From NCBI GenBank assembly GCA_943736015.1, contig OX031060.1:19607231-19671230 (forward strand): 64,000 nucleotides of DNA, written 5' to 3'. The notes below the pieces were generated by a model. The model had not been told where the DNA came from. It made no database searches and worked only from the letters and a program-made list of their open reading frames with translations. The stretch's first letter is position 1; every line of letters begins with the position of its first letter. Both the position numbers and the translations under genes were made by a program. This document shows, in pieces, positions 32,048-43,940 of this stretch. This DNA is from Tridacna crocea (Eukaryota; Mollusca; Bivalvia; Cardiida; Cardiidae).

Positions 32048-33401
32048 ACAGGAATCGGACGTTTAGTTGGTGAAAATAGCTAAATGTCAGCCAAAGTGGT
32101 CACTCTCTATTATAAATATACAAGGTGTGCAACGGATCTCCCATAAAAATTCGACACGACTGTCACCCAAAATCATCGCTGAAAATGGGGTCAAATCAAT
32201 ATTAACCGACATAAACACACACCTACCGTGCTCTTAAATATCTAATCTGCAGATTTAGTAAGTTCCTACCTGCCCCGAGTCACTCTTTCCGCGTCATTCA
32301 TCCGATTTTCCTAGGGCGATATTTAGCAAGAATCAGCCTCGGCGAATCCACCATGGTTCACCAACTTCCGGTTATCGGAGTGAATGGGCAAAGTGTATTC
32401 CCCGGCCCTACCTGTCAAAATGGGTCATAATTCCCGGCCCTTGCTGCCCCTATTTAAAATCTTTTATTTTTCGTTGTATTATGCTCAGAATAGTATTAAA
32501 ATGAAGCCTAGTAATAAAAAGGACGAATTTCAAACGCTACACATGCTTGGAAAGTCAAGTTTCTACATACCATTAGAAAGGTTGTTAACTAAGCTTTAAT
32601 TTGGTGCTAATCTTATTAGATTTGGCAAATAAATGAAATATTTAGCACCTGGGGCCGGATTTTATCACTAACAAATTACGACGCATTTCAGCAAAAAAAA
32701 AATGAAGAATTTCAAACGCTTTTATCATAACTACATATGCATGAAAAATCATGTTTCTATATACCATTGGAAAAGTTATTACCTAAGCTTTAATTTGGTG
32801 CTAATTTTATTCAAATGTACCCGCCAATAAAATATTTAGCAAGGGGGCCGTTAGGGCCGGGAATTGTGGCATATTTTTGATTGGGGCCGGAGAATACACA
32901 TACCTATACAGTCAAAAAAATTATATATATATATATTTGATTTGCATCGATTGTGTTGATATAAATATAACATGATTTTTCTTACATTTAACTTGTACCT
33001 ACGGAAATTTTATGAACATTTTCTGACGTGATTTATTGGAAAAAGTAAACAGACATTTTCATTCACTCCGATAACCGGAAGTTGGTGAACCATGGTGGAT
33101 TCACCGGGAGGCTGATTCTTGGTGAATATCGCCCTAGGGAAATACGATGAATGACACGGAAAGAGTGATTCACGGCAGGTAGGGACATAATAAATCGACA
33201 GATTAGATATTTAAGAGCACGGTAGATGTGTGTTTATGTCGGCTAATATTGATTTGACCCCATTTTCAGCGATGATTTTAGGTGACAGTCGTGTCGAATT
33301 TTTTTGGGAAATCCGTTGCACACCTTGTATATTTATAATAGAGAGTGACCACTTTGGCTGACATTTAGCTATTTTCACCAACTAAACGTCCGATTCCTGT
33401 G
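32048..33401. mobile_element. Inverted-repeat element, about 335-bp arms, split from its left TSD by the LTR insertion
   Basis: Arms run ACAGGAATCGGACGTTTAGT to CATGGTTCACCAACTTCCGG and back. The right end is CCGATTCCTGTG at 33401. CTGCGTT at 33402..33408 is matched by CTGCGTT at 26059..26065, now 6 kb away because the LTR element landed four bases into this element. The centre (about 32386..33060) holds two diverged units with TTTAATTTGGTGCTAAT and GGGGCCGG blocks. No transposase. Confidence 0.8.
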
Positions 33402-33496
33402 CTGCGTTCACCTAAGCATAAATAAGCTCACAAAATGCACAGATTAGATCAAAGAACAAAAACTTTTGTGTAATGATCAAATATAAAATCTGAATC

Positions 33497-34398
33497 AAAC
33501 TTTTACCTGTAAAAATTCACTAAAACTTGCATCACAGGAATTTGACATTCTATAACCAAAATAAATGATAAAATATGAAAAAAAAAATCTCCCCTATATA
33601 ATATAAACACAAGGAATGCAACGTCTCGATTGCTGGCGCTAGCACCCGACAGCCTTTCCCAGCCAAAATCACCCACGAAACAAAAAATTGATCATAATCT
33701 CCTTTAGCCTAGCGATAGACAACACACTAATGTACCTGCGACATCCGGCGATACCTCAGTAGACACCTTTCAACTGGAAATATCTGTCGTGTTTTACAGC
33801 TTTATCAGAAAATTTTGATTTGTCTGGGTCTCCATTCGCTGACGTTACAGAAAATGGCAGGAAGCATATTTTCGTATTACTTATTACTATTATTTTTTTC
33901 GTTTTTAATATATTTATGGACATCACATGATACTAAAGATTTTTCTATAAGTAACTAACAAAAGTATTTGAGCGCATTCCTTTGTAAAGAAAAGATATTT
34001 GAAAAAATAATAGTAATAAGTAATACGAAAATACGCTTCCTGCCACTTTCTGTGACAGCGAATGGAGACCCAGACAAATCAAAATATCTGATAAAGCTGT
34101 AAAACATGACGGATATCTCCGGTTGAAAGGTGTCTACAGAGGTATCGCCGGATGTCGCAGGTACATTAGTGTGTTGTCTATTGCTAGGCTAAAGGAAATT
34201 ATGATCGATGTTTGTTTCATGGGTGATTTTGGTTGGGAAATGCTGTCGAGTGCTAGTGCCAGCAATCGAGACGTTGCATTCCTTGTGTTTATATTATATA
34301 GGGGAGATTTTTTTTTTCATATTTTATCATTTATTTTGGTTGTAGAATGTCAAATTCCTGTGATGCAAGTTTTAGTGAATTTTTACAGGTAAAAGTTT
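33497..34398. mobile_element. Near-complete 900-bp palindrome, CACAGGAAT family
   Basis: Left arm 33497..33900, right arm about 33970..34398, spacer about 70 bp. Ends inside the palindrome are CACAGGAATTTGACATTCTA. Arms include GCTGGCGCTAGCACC, ACACCTTTCAACTGGAAATA and GTATTACTTATTACTATT. Confidence 0.82.
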
Positions 34399-35117
34399 GA
34401 GTTTGTTTATATTATATAGGAGAGATTTTTTTTCATATTTTATCATTTATTTTGTTCTAGAATGTCAAATTCCTGTGCTTGCATCAATAGGTTCGAACCC
34501 AGGATGTTTTCAAACCTACCTCGCCAACCTGGGTAGTATGGCCGCTTTCTCATTTATCCATTCATTTGATTGATTGTCAAGGCGGTCGCTCATGACTGAT
34601 GAATATTGTACACTCCAGTTTAGATGGACTAGCCCATTCATACTAAAGGGTAAATACAATCCATTTATGTGTATTTGATGTTGATAAACATTGAAAATTT
34701 GCATTTTAATGTATCTAATGCAATATTTTCTTTCAGACTGTGAAAATTACTCTGTTTTGTTGCATTTTTGTGTCTTATTCAATAGAAAAATACTATCGAT
34801 GTACGGTAGGATGTCGTGCATAATGTCTGACAGAGTAGAATAGAACCTGGGTGGAACAAAACGTCACAAGCAGTTATTCCTTCCTCTTTAGTACATGAAC
34901 GGAGAAACGAGAATGAACGGAGAAATGAGAAAAGGCCATACTGAGTATAATATAAACACAAGGAATGCAACGTCTCGATTGCTGGCGCCAGCACAAGACA
35001 GCCTTTCCCACCCAAAGTCACCCCTGAAACAATCATTGATCACAATTTCCTTTAGCCTAGCGATAGACAACACAAAATTTGTTTGCAAATTCCTGTGCTA
35101 GAAGCAATGTGTATGGT
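34399..35117. repeat. Partial arms of the CACAGGAAT palindrome family
   Basis: Direct partial arm at about 34400..34480 (TTATATAGGAGAG to AAATTCCTGTG) and an inverted partial arm at about 34930..35095 (ATGCAACGTCTCGATTGCTG to AAATTCCTGTG). Between them no feature is recognised. Confidence 0.65.
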
Positions 35118-35200
35118 GAAAACATTATTTGAAAAGGAGAAAATGCTGGTTACCAGCATTTTCTTCTTTTATTACAATATTTCCATAAACCTCCTCAATC
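35118..35200 (-). mobile_element. TTAA MITE fragment
   Basis: Hairpin AAAAGGAGAAAATGCTGGTT and a short arm. From 35201 to 35926 nothing is recognised. Confidence 0.55.
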
Positions 35201-35926
35201 AGGGATTTTCATTAAAAAGTTGGCATTATGTGGGTTCCTAAAACCAAACAAAAAAAACAACTTGTAGTTAAATTCTGCTTAAATCTAGAAGCAGACTTGT
35301 ACTACAGGTAGACAGGGTTCGATATTAAGGGACGTCTGAACAACGTTGTCTAGCAAAACATTGGTTAGGGCTTGTAGAGACTGCGTCCAGCTAGCCTGAA
35401 TGGTCTAGTTCAAAAATCGAGACAATTAGTTTTAGTATTAGTTTTAATGCTTGACATAAGTGACATAAATCAACCTAAGATGCAGTTCCTTGAAAAAGAT
35501 TGCTGACATAGTTTGTGATTTCGTTCATCAAGCAACAATTTAGTGACAGTTTCTGCGGGAAGCCGATCATCAAGTGTGGTAGTTAATATTTTCATTGGGA
35601 AAACCAAATTGAACGGAAAACCGATTTAGTAGACTGGAGTCTGCAGGCTTTTTTTTTCATCAGGGATATGTCAAAAATTTTAACATGATTGTTATCATTT
35701 TGTCAGAGTATTTGACTTTAAAGCAAGAATTTCCTGTTTCTAACCCTTTTTGTCTTGGAATACTGTAGTTTCATTTTGACTGAACCAGAAATGAGTCAAA
35801 ATACATAGATACATTGACAATGGAGCAGACAGGGCGGGAAATATGCCAAGCTTGAAAAAAAAAAGCAGCATAACCTTAAAACAACACCTGATCACAGAGA
35901 AGCAGAGCCCTAATATAAAACCAAAA

Positions 35927-36154
35927 TTAACCCATTACCACACAATTCCTACTTTTGACGCCCCGAGAAAGAAGCCTTTAGAAAACATTGTGGGAAAAGG
36001 AGAAAATGCTGGTAACCAGCATTTTCTCCTTTTCCCACAATGTTTTTTACCCTTCACAAAACAAATTTCAAATTTTCAGTCACTTTTATTTTGTCGTCTG
36101 CAAATGCTTTCAATTTGGACTAGTCTAAAATATTGTCATTTGGTAATGGGTTAA
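35927..36154 (+). mobile_element. TTAA MITE, subfamily B, near consensus
   Basis: TTAA ends, perfect hairpin (GCTGGTAACCAGC tip), both arms well preserved. A good reference copy. Confidence 0.93.
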
Positions 36155-36233
36155 AAGGATCATTTTCCTTTTAGTGAAACTTTGCCTCATAGATTCATGA
36201 TCTAATTTTGCATAAAAAACCTGACTGACATAT

Positions 36234-36465
36234 TTAACTGTTACAAATTTTGGTTTTAACAACCTATCGCAAATCAAGTTGACCTTGAGGAAGAAGGCTT
36301 TTGAAAACATTGTAGGAAAAGGAGGAATGCTTTTTCTTTTCTCACACAGTTTTCTACCTTTCGAATTCAATTTCAACTGTTTGAACCATATTTGATTTTG
36401 TCCTCTGCATTTGTTATGAATGTGGTTTAGATCTTGTCAAAATTTATTGTTTGTGAAAAAGTTAA
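36234..36465 (+). mobile_element. TTAA MITE, diverged B
   Basis: TTAA ends; hairpin reduced to AGGAGGAATGCTTTTTCTTT. Right TTAA shared with the next copy. Confidence 0.72.
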
Positions 36466-36690
36466 CCCTTTACTCCATAGACACTCCTTTCTATGCATTG
36501 CTTGTACGAGCCTTTGGAAAACATTGTGGCAAAACGTGAAATTGCTCTTGACAAGCAATTTCACCTTGTGCCACAGTGTTTTCTACACTATCAAAAGATG
36601 TCATATACATATAAGAAATGGCTTTATCCTTGCTTTTATTTAGGGTCAATTAGAGATCCCATAGAAATGCCTTATGGTGTAAAGGGTTGA
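36462..36690 (+). mobile_element. TTAA MITE, subfamily C
   Basis: Starts in the shared TTAA, ends TTGA. Tip GCTCTTGACAAGC is a symmetric variant. Confidence 0.9.
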
Positions 36691-37099
36691 GTAAAACTTT
36701 TGTGATCAGGTTGCACGAAGCATACTGCCCATTTGGGAGTCCACTTTCAGACATTTTTGGAGAGCTCTGTTTTGACTAGAGCTGAGCACCTTCAAAGTGT
36801 GATTAATTGTTTTTTCTCAACAGTAATTTGTTCAGTTTCAATATAACTTGGATCTCTGTTTGTGCACTGTGAAGGTAAAAGTCTAAACCACAAGAGCTTG
36901 TTTTTTACCAGTGCAAACATTCATCTTGTACAACAGGACTTCTTTATCTGCACCAAGTGCTCATAAATATTTTCACATTGTTTAAAACTTAATGCTAATA
37001 GCCTTATATTAGAAAGTTTTGTTTGCAAAGGATTTCACTGCAAAAATATCATATTGATTAATAGTTTACCAAATTACAAACCTGTGTGTTGAATGTATT
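36691..37099. other. Intron 1 stretch without recognised features
   Basis: AT-rich; no ORF, repeat or motif that I can support. Confidence 0.65.
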
Positions 37100-37328
37100 T
37101 CAACTCTTTACCACACAATCCCGACTTTTAACGACCCTGAGAAAGAAGCCTTTAGAAAACATTGTAGGAAAAGGAGAAAATGCTGGTAACCAGCATTTTC
37201 TCCTTTTCCTTCAATGTTTTCTACCCTTCCCTAGACAAATTTCATCTTTTGAGCAATATTTACATTGTCTTCTGCAAATGCTTTCAATTTGGACCTGTCT
37301 GCAATTTTGTCGTTTGATGTTGAGTTAA
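37100..37328 (+). mobile_element. TTAA MITE, subfamily B
   Basis: Left end TCAA, right end TTAA; outer stem partly decayed (TTGTAGGAAAAGG, CCTTCAATG). A shorter inverted fragment follows at 37370..37497. Confidence 0.85.
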
Positions 37329-37784
37329 GGCAACCAAGTAAATATGTCATGACAGATACTTTTGTCTTTGAAAAGACAAAACGTTTTTGGTAAAGGAGAA
37401 AATGCTGTTTGGCAGAATTTTCTCTGTTTCTAACAATGTTTTCTAAAGGTTTATTTCTTCTGTAAGTAAAATTTAAAGATTGTGTGATAAAGGGTACAGG
37501 ATCATGAGACACTTGAAGAAAGCTCTAGTCCATGTTTTTTTGCCGATAACCCATAAGATATCAATTTTTCTGTCAGCACTGCAGTGGCTTACTATAAAAA
37601 TATATCAGCCAATGCTTTGATAAAAAGGGTCTTTGGGCATCTCTTAGATCCATTGTACCATGCATTTGTCTCAAAATTAATTATGATTCCACAAAATCCA
37701 TTGGCTTAACAACCAGCTGGATCCAATGTTAGATTGGTCCTTCACCATGTGGAAAATTTACTAAAAGCAGGGGTGTGGAATTCC

Positions 37785-38130
37785 TATACCCAACTTGCCC
37801 GACTCGGGACTTTTTACCTGCGGACAAGTGAATTTTTCCAGAGCACTTGTCCACGGGCAAGTGAATTTTTGAGCCAAACCAGATGAGGATATGTCATATT
37901 TACATCAATGACGATCCTTAATGCTCCATTTATTCCAAGTTTTGCATTACCAGTGTTGAAATAAACACCTTCAAGGTACAAACTAAATATAATGACTCGG
38001 TGTGAGGGCCCTTGCTACATGCAGTTGCCGTGGGAGGAAAAAAGGACAAGTTAACTTAAAATGCGGACAAGTAGGAAATTCAGTCCAACTTGTCCATGGG
38101 CAAGTGGGAAAATTTCAAAATTGCACCTCC
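37785..38130. repeat. Palindromic ACTTGTCC/GGGCAAGT repeat
   Basis: CACTTGTCCACGGGCAAGTG, GGACAAGTGAATTTTTCC and CAACTTGTCCATGGGCAAGT occur around a roughly 200-bp centre. Ends are inverted (ATTCCTATACCCAACTTGCC against GGGCAAGTGGGAAAATTTC). Unclassified. Confidence 0.55.
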
Positions 38131-38366
38131 CTGCTAAAAGCAAAAATTTCCTACCTCTACAGCTTGAGTGGGTTGCTATTTTCAGTCTGTAAATAAGTTT
38201 GGATATTACAAGGTTATAGCAGGTTTTTTGTCACAATACTTTCGAAAATTTTCCACTGTGTAGATTATCAAGATGAAGTTTTTTGTTGTGTAACCTGGGC
38301 CTGTATTCATCAAACATTCTTAAGAACATTCTTTGTCTTATTCTCCAGAATTTTCTACATTTGTAT

Positions 38367-38424
38367 GTAACACAACTTCTGATTGGCTAAACCATTCGGT
38401 TTAGCCAATCAGAAGGTGTGTTAC
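38367..38424. repeat. Short foldback sequence
   Basis: GTAACACAACTTCTGATTGG, then CTAAACC, a 6-bp loop and the inverse with one or two mismatches; stem about 26 bp. Confidence 0.75.
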
Positions 38425-38494
38425 TTACAAAATTTATCTTGAACCACACCTAGTACAGATAACTGTCCCCAAAGGCGATGTTACTTTTGACGGT

Positions 38495-38771
38495 CGCCTC
38501 TGGCATCCTTGGATACCCTGGGGTCTCCCTATTTGCTACGCTACATCGACCCCTGGGACAATTAATTGAATTTCCCTCGCTTTACCGCTGGCCGAATGCT
38601 GGCTTTTCATTGGTTCCATCATCATTTTGTGATGGGCGAGTGGACTGTATGCTATGACGTTTCGTATCGATTTTCGGCGGCTGATTCAAAGTTTTATCAG
38701 TCAGTTGTCCCAGGGGTCGATGTAGCGTAGTAAATAGGGAGACCCCGGGGTATCCGAGGATGCGCCTCTGG
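38495..38771. mobile_element. 9-bp-TSD MITE, copy 2 (element 38504..38762)
   Basis: CGCCTCTGG is duplicated exactly at 38495..38503 and 38763..38771. The body matches 23958..24214 with only a few differences, in the same orientation, including CATTGGTTCCATCATCATTT. Confidence 0.9.
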
Positions 38772-39118
38772 TACAGTGTACAGTAAATGTCCAAATATGA
38801 AAAAGAACACCGGGGCGTCTCACTATTGAGACTAGAACCACACCGTGAGCTGCCGGAGTGACTGCTCTGATTTTGCTGCAGACAAGTCTATCAGACTCCA
38901 ATTACCTGGTTAGACCATTTCAAAGATGGTTATGTGCAGTCTCTGGTTTATGAAGAATTACTGTACTAAGTAATAGTACAAGAGACTCCAGGAAAGCATG
39001 GACAGGGACACTGGCCGCCTTGTGTATATAATGTTGAAAATGGCATTAACCAGCATTTTATCCTTTTCCGTCAATGTTTTTTTTTTTATCGCAGACAGAA
39101 ATCAATATTTAAGCTACA

Positions 39119-39302
39119 TTTCACCTTTTACCAAACAAAATATTTTAGACCTATCCAAACTAAAAGGGTTTGCAGATGACAGTGTTAAATTTTAAAAGGA
39201 GAAACTGCTGATTTTGAGCAATTTTCCCTTTTCCTGCAATCTTTTCAAAAGACTTGTACTGCAGACATGTAAAAAACATGAGTTTGTTTAGGAAAAGGTT
39301 AA
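39119..39302 (-). mobile_element. TTAA MITE, diverged A
   Basis: Right end TTAGGAAAAGGTTAA; shortened hairpin AAAAGGAGAAACTGCTGA / GAGCAATTTTCCCTTTTCC. Confidence 0.65.
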
Positions 39303-40008
39303 TTGTCTTCTGCCTTAGACAGTTAGATCTAGTCCAAAATTTTGTTGTTTGGTTGAGGAATAATGAATGTAACCTAGCACAAAAAGAATCTTCATTCTTG
39401 TACGATTTTTTCACTCAGTACATATCCCTGTAACTATCTGGAATTTACATGTACCCCAATTAAAAAAGCAGCAGAGGAGTTTGAAAACATCCTTGTGAAA
39501 AATTGAGAATTTACATTATGATTTAATTGAGGAAAACCAATATGGAATTTGCTTGTTTCCAGCAGTTTTTCCTTTTACCTGAAGAGTCTTGTATGTTATG
39601 GCCTTGGTTGTCTGTCTGTCTATCCGTCTGTCAGCAATTTCTTGTGTGCATAACTCCTACAGCTTTCGTAGAATCGTAGGAATAAGTCAAACTTATCTCA
39701 ATGAATCCTATGATGTGCAGTTGTGGGTACGACTTTTAAAATTTGGATATATCTACAGGTGTCATAGATTTTCACCCATTTCACTGATAAGCCCCTTTGG
39801 GCGTACATGTGGTGCTTTGTGAAGCTCTTGTTTCAGTATGTTTTTAAAATTATTGTTTACATTGATGCAAACAGTTGTCAATAAGAGGTAATGCACTAAT
39901 CTAGGGGTTCCTTCCTTTTATCAGTGAAGTAGCCTCTCACAGCTTTCACTTCAAAGTCAAAGTGGTAGTATAAATCCCTAAAGTTATCTTCAACTTCGAT
40001 AACCTAAA
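39303..40008. other. Intron 1 stretch with a small repeat
   Basis: At about 39590..39830 an unclassified repeat-like segment starts TGGTTGTCTGTCTGTCTATC and ends GTGAAGCTCTTGTTT. Otherwise nothing recognised. Confidence 0.5.
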
Positions 40009-40227
40009 AAGTTTACCAAATGATAAAATTAACTATAACGGACTCGAACAAACTGAAAGCAGATGACAAAATTAATGTAGCTAAAATAATCATTTCATTT
40101 GTTGATATGACAGAAAATAATGTTGGAAAAGGAGTACCCAGTATAATTTGTCCTTTTCTCAAAATGTTTTCAAAAGCCTTCTCTTGCAGGCCTCTAAAAA
40201 CTCAGGATTGTGTGGTAAATGGTTATC
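40009..40227 (-). mobile_element. TTAA MITE, diverged B
   Basis: Arms recognisable (ACTCAGGATTGTGTGGTAAA); the hairpin centre has been replaced (GGAGTACCCAGTATAATTTG). Confidence 0.65.
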
Positions 40228-40685
40228 GTCCAAGTCACATGATACATATTTTTTTGTGTTTTGCATCATATAATTCATACTGAGTGTCACTGTATTCGGA
40301 GACAGCTTTAATTCAATACAAGATTTGCCAGTTTCTTGCAGGAAGGACACTTGCCATTAGGGTCAAGAATGTTTGGTACATGTTCAGATGGGAGAGGCAT
40401 TTAGTGTTTACACTCACACATGTTGTTGTGTAAATCAGGTTATAGAATTGAAATTCACGTAACAAATTTAGGTTGCACGCAAGCTCTTGCATAAAAAAAG
40501 CCATTATCCACTTAAATTGTGTAAAATAATAAGATGTGAACTTACCAATGCTAGCCTGATCGATAAATTATTGTTGAATCACACGGAAATACTAGGCCAT
40601 TAATTAAGACACACCAAAAAATGCTTACCGGGAAAAAAACACAGAAACCCATGACCCAACAAAATGTTCCTTTTGACACTGTCTG

Positions 40686-40914
40686 TTAACCCATTACCAC
40701 TCAATCCCTACTTTTGATGCCCCTGAGAAAGAAGCCTTTTGAAAACACTGTGGGAAAAGGAGAAAATGCTGGTAACCAGCATTTTCTCCTTTTCCCACAG
40801 TGTTTTCTACCCTTCCCAGAACTAATTTCTTTTTTTTAGTCACCTTTATTTTGTCGTCTGCAAATGCTTTCAATTTGGACCAGTCTAAAATTTTTTTGTG
40901 TGGTAAAGAGTTCA
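40686..40914 (+). mobile_element. TTAA MITE, subfamily B
   Basis: TTAA at left, TTCA at right; perfect hairpin with CACTG/CAGTG in the outer stem, a compensated change relative to CATTG/CAATG. Confidence 0.92.
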
Positions 40915-41159
40915 GAGTCACTTCAGATCGTCTTTTTACCTCTTTAATGACTTTAAGCTGTGAATTTCCACAGATATCTTAAAAGGCTTTTATGTAGCAA
41001 AACATCATTATTGATTGGTTAACTTTCAGTTTGAAACCATTCTCATCATACCCTCTAATATGAAATCTTATCCCCAGATTTACAGCTCTGGGGGTAAGTA
41101 TATCTTTGAAATAAAAAGCTGGATGTTGCAGTGAGAGTCAGTGGACATATCTTCCTCCT

Positions 41160-41585
41160 CTGTGAGGGCATCTTTGCAAGCCAAGGCTGACGATTCACTA
41201 CGCTATTCTACCCTTGGCGGATTGAGCTTGATTTTTACATTCCCCAGATACGCTTTTTCATTGGATGCAGCCAGCTCTAACTGCAACGAATGAAGTCACT
41301 GGTAGCATTTCATTTTTGATGAAAAAAGAATAAGGTCGCTACCTTTCGAATAGAAGGTAAACATGGAAACCAACATGGATGTCTGCTTATCGCTTCTTGC
41401 GTATTTGTAAGCAGTCTGTAAAACGATATTTCATTGGCTTTTAGAAAGATGATGTAAAGGGGGGTAATAACCAGTATCCAATAGAGGGTGCATCGCAGGA
41501 ATCTCGAAATCGGGCTCAATCAGCCAAGGTAAGATCCACTTAGTGATCGTAACCTTGGCACACGAAGATGCTGTGAGGGTAGATT
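41160..41585. mobile_element. Inverted-repeat element, about 70-bp arms
   Basis: CTGTGAGGGCATCTTTGCAA with CCAAGG, GATTCACTACG and GGATTGAGC on the left; the inverse, ending AAGATGCTGTGAGGGTA, on the right. Confidence 0.6.
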
Positions 41586-41612
41586 TAGAGTATAGTTGTA
41601 CAACCATCAAAT

Positions 41613-41813
41613 TAACTCATTACCAAATGACAAAATTTCAGGTTTGTCTAAAATGAAAGCATTTGCAGACAATAAAATAAAATTAAAAGTGACTGAAAAT
41701 GTAATATTGTGTTTTGCGACAGGTAGAAAACCAGCATTTTTTCCTTTTCCCACAAAGTTTTCTAAAGACTTCTCGGGGTCGTCAAAGGTAGGGATTGTGT
41801 GGTAATGGTTTAA
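41613..41813 (-). mobile_element. TTAA MITE, subfamily B, one hairpin arm deleted
   Basis: TTAA ends intact. GGTAGAAAA joins directly to CCAGCATTTTTTCC, removing the first stem. Confidence 0.85.
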
Positions 41814-41872
41814 GATGTGGGTGTTAGGCCCTTTACCAATGATCATTGAAATTTGGTCTTTTGACCCTGATT

Positions 41873-42140
41873 GGCATTTCCAGGTTGCTCAGTGGTTAGT
41901 GTATTTGACTTGTGATCTTGTGGATGAAGTTTTGATACCTGATTGAGGCAAACTATCTTTCAGGCAGTTTTTTGTCGCCCATTTCTGATGCATAATTATG
42001 AGAAAAGTAGTCGGGGAACTGGATACAAAAGTTGTGTCAGTACTGGTGTGAGAAAGCCAGGAAGAATGAGTAAGCGCAACCAGGCCACTGTGTTTTGACC
42101 TTAGCTATTAAAATGGCGTCACCCTCACATGCAAATGAAT
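41873..42140 (+). repeat. tRNA-derived SINE, diverged copy
   Basis: Box A-like GGTTGCTCAGTGGTTAGTG; shared central domain GAAAAGTAGTCGGGG, GTTGTGTCAGTACTGGTGTG and AGAAAGCCAGGA with the copy at 59840. Confidence 0.7.
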
Positions 42141-42209
42141 GACCCTGATAAAGGCTTAAGAAATATTTTGGGAAGGGAAAGAGTTGCTGGTTGTGCTGGT
42201 AACCAGAAT

Positions 42210-42313
42210 TTAACCCTTTCCCAAACAGACCTTGGTTTTTACGGATCTGGAATAGTAGCCTTTTGAAAACATTTTGGTCTAGTCCAAAAGTTTGTCGTTT
42301 GGGAAAGGGTTTA
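42210..42313 (+). mobile_element. TTAA MITE, hairpinless deletion derivative
   Basis: Only 104 bp: TTAACCCTTTCCCAAACAGA at one end, TTTGGGAAAGGGTTTA at the other, joined at AAACATTTTGGTCTAG. The whole hairpin and most of the right arm are gone. Confidence 0.85.
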
Positions 42314-42449
42314 GTCTTCCTTTGTTCACTATTTTTTGTAAACTTCCTAGTAGATGTAAAAGTACCTCTATCTCTCAGACGATTGCAGAAGCATGCTCAA
42401 ATCAGAACTCTGACTTTTACAAAATCGAGGTTGGTTTTTGAACACCTTG

Positions 42450-42689
42450 TTAACCCTTTAGTCCTTTACCCCATAAGGCATTCCTATGGCATCTCTAATT
42501 GACCCTAAATAACAGCAAGGATGAAGCCGCTTCTTATGTGTAAATGACACCTTTTGATAGCATAGAAAACATTGTGACAAAAGGTGAAATTGCTCGTCAC
42601 GAGCAATTTCACCTTTTGCCACAATGTTTTCCAAAGGCTCCTACAAGCAATGTGTAGAAACTGTCATTATCTATGGAGTAAAGGTTTAA
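42450..42689 (-). mobile_element. TTAA MITE, subfamily C
   Basis: Inverted, TTAA ends. Tip GCTCGTCACGAGC. Stem GTGACAAAAGG / CCTTTTGCCAC has one mismatch. Confidence 0.9.
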
Positions 42690-42770
42690 AGAAAGTTTAA
42701 AGTGATGCAGAAAAAAAAATGCACATAAAAATGACGAACTTGAGGCCATTTTACCCAAATAAGCATCAAC

Positions 42771-42967
42771 TTAACCCATTACCACACAATCCCTACTTTT
42801 GACGCCCCTCAGAATGAGGCCTTTAGAAAACTGTGTGGGAAAAGGAGAAAATGCTGGTAACCGGCATTTTCTCCTTTTCCCACAATGTTTTCTACCCTTC
42901 ACAAAACAAATTGCAAATTTTCAGTCACTTTTTTTTTGTTGTCTGCAAATGCTTTCAATTTGGACCA
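42771..42967 (+). mobile_element. TTAA MITE, subfamily B, 3' truncated
   Basis: Left TTAA and hairpin present; the right arm stops at CAATTTGGACCA, then unrelated sequence. Confidence 0.85.
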
Positions 42968-43221
42968 GATATAATTCAGAACCAAGATCAGATTGAAAAT
43001 TCTGTACAGTCTGATCTTGATTTTGCATTGCTGGTAAATTAGAAAAAGTGGCAAAAAATTCCTCTCTGATGGCAAGTTAACTAAGGTTTGTATATATTGG
43101 GAAAATCCTCAGTGCATAAAGGGTGTTGGGAAAATATATTTTACTCTTTTGAATAGCCCCACAGTCCATTAAAACATCATAATAGAGATTTCGTGGGGGT
43201 CACGCTGAGACCAGACAGGAA

Positions 43222-43464
43222 TTTACCCAATACCATACAAATCCTAAATTTTTTAACATTCTTTGAAGAAGAGGCTTTTTGAAAATATGGTGGCAAAAGA
43301 GAAAATGCTGGTTACCTGCATTATCTCCTTTTCCAACAATTTTTTCTAACCTTTCAAATACTAATACATGTGTAAATATCAAAATTTGATATGCACTGAT
43401 TTTGTGGTTTTTGAAAGCTTTTGATTTAGATAAAGATTTTGTCAATAATTGGTAAGGAGTTACT
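43222..43464 (+). mobile_element. TTAA MITE, diverged
   Basis: Recognisable arms; stem mismatched (GGTGGCAAAAGAG against CTCCTTTTCCAAC). Confidence 0.65.
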
Positions 43465-43483
43465 GCAAAGTTTAATATCCCTA

Positions 43484-43715
43484 ACTCGATACTGCACAAT
43501 CCACACTTTCCACACTTTCAACGACCATGAGAAAGAAACCTTTTAAAAACACTTGTGGGAAAAGGAGAAAATGATGGTAACCTGCATTTTCTCCTTTTTC
43601 CACAATGTTTTCTACCCTTTCGAAAAAAAAATCAATTTTTGAGTCACTATAATCTGTCAACTATTAATCCTTTTAATTTGAAACAGTCCAAACTTTGTTG
43701 TTTGATAAAGAGTTC
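43484..43715 (+). mobile_element. TTAA MITE, subfamily B
   Basis: Terminal TTAA lost on the left, TTCA on the right. Tip GATGGTAACCTGC mismatched. Confidence 0.8.
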
Positions 43716-43940
43716 AATGTACCTCACTGTAGTCTCAAATCTGCAATTTATTATGTGCACTGTGTGGAGTTGACGGCAACAGGATTCATGTTTCTCTCTC
43801 TCTGCTGGGTTTTGTTTTAATGCTGATTAAGTCATAAGGCAATGATGGCTTGTGGAGAAAATTATCCTAAGTAATGGTAAAAGAAACTCCACTAAAAGCA
43901 TGGAAAGGTGCATTTGCTACTTCCTGAACTGAAATAATGT

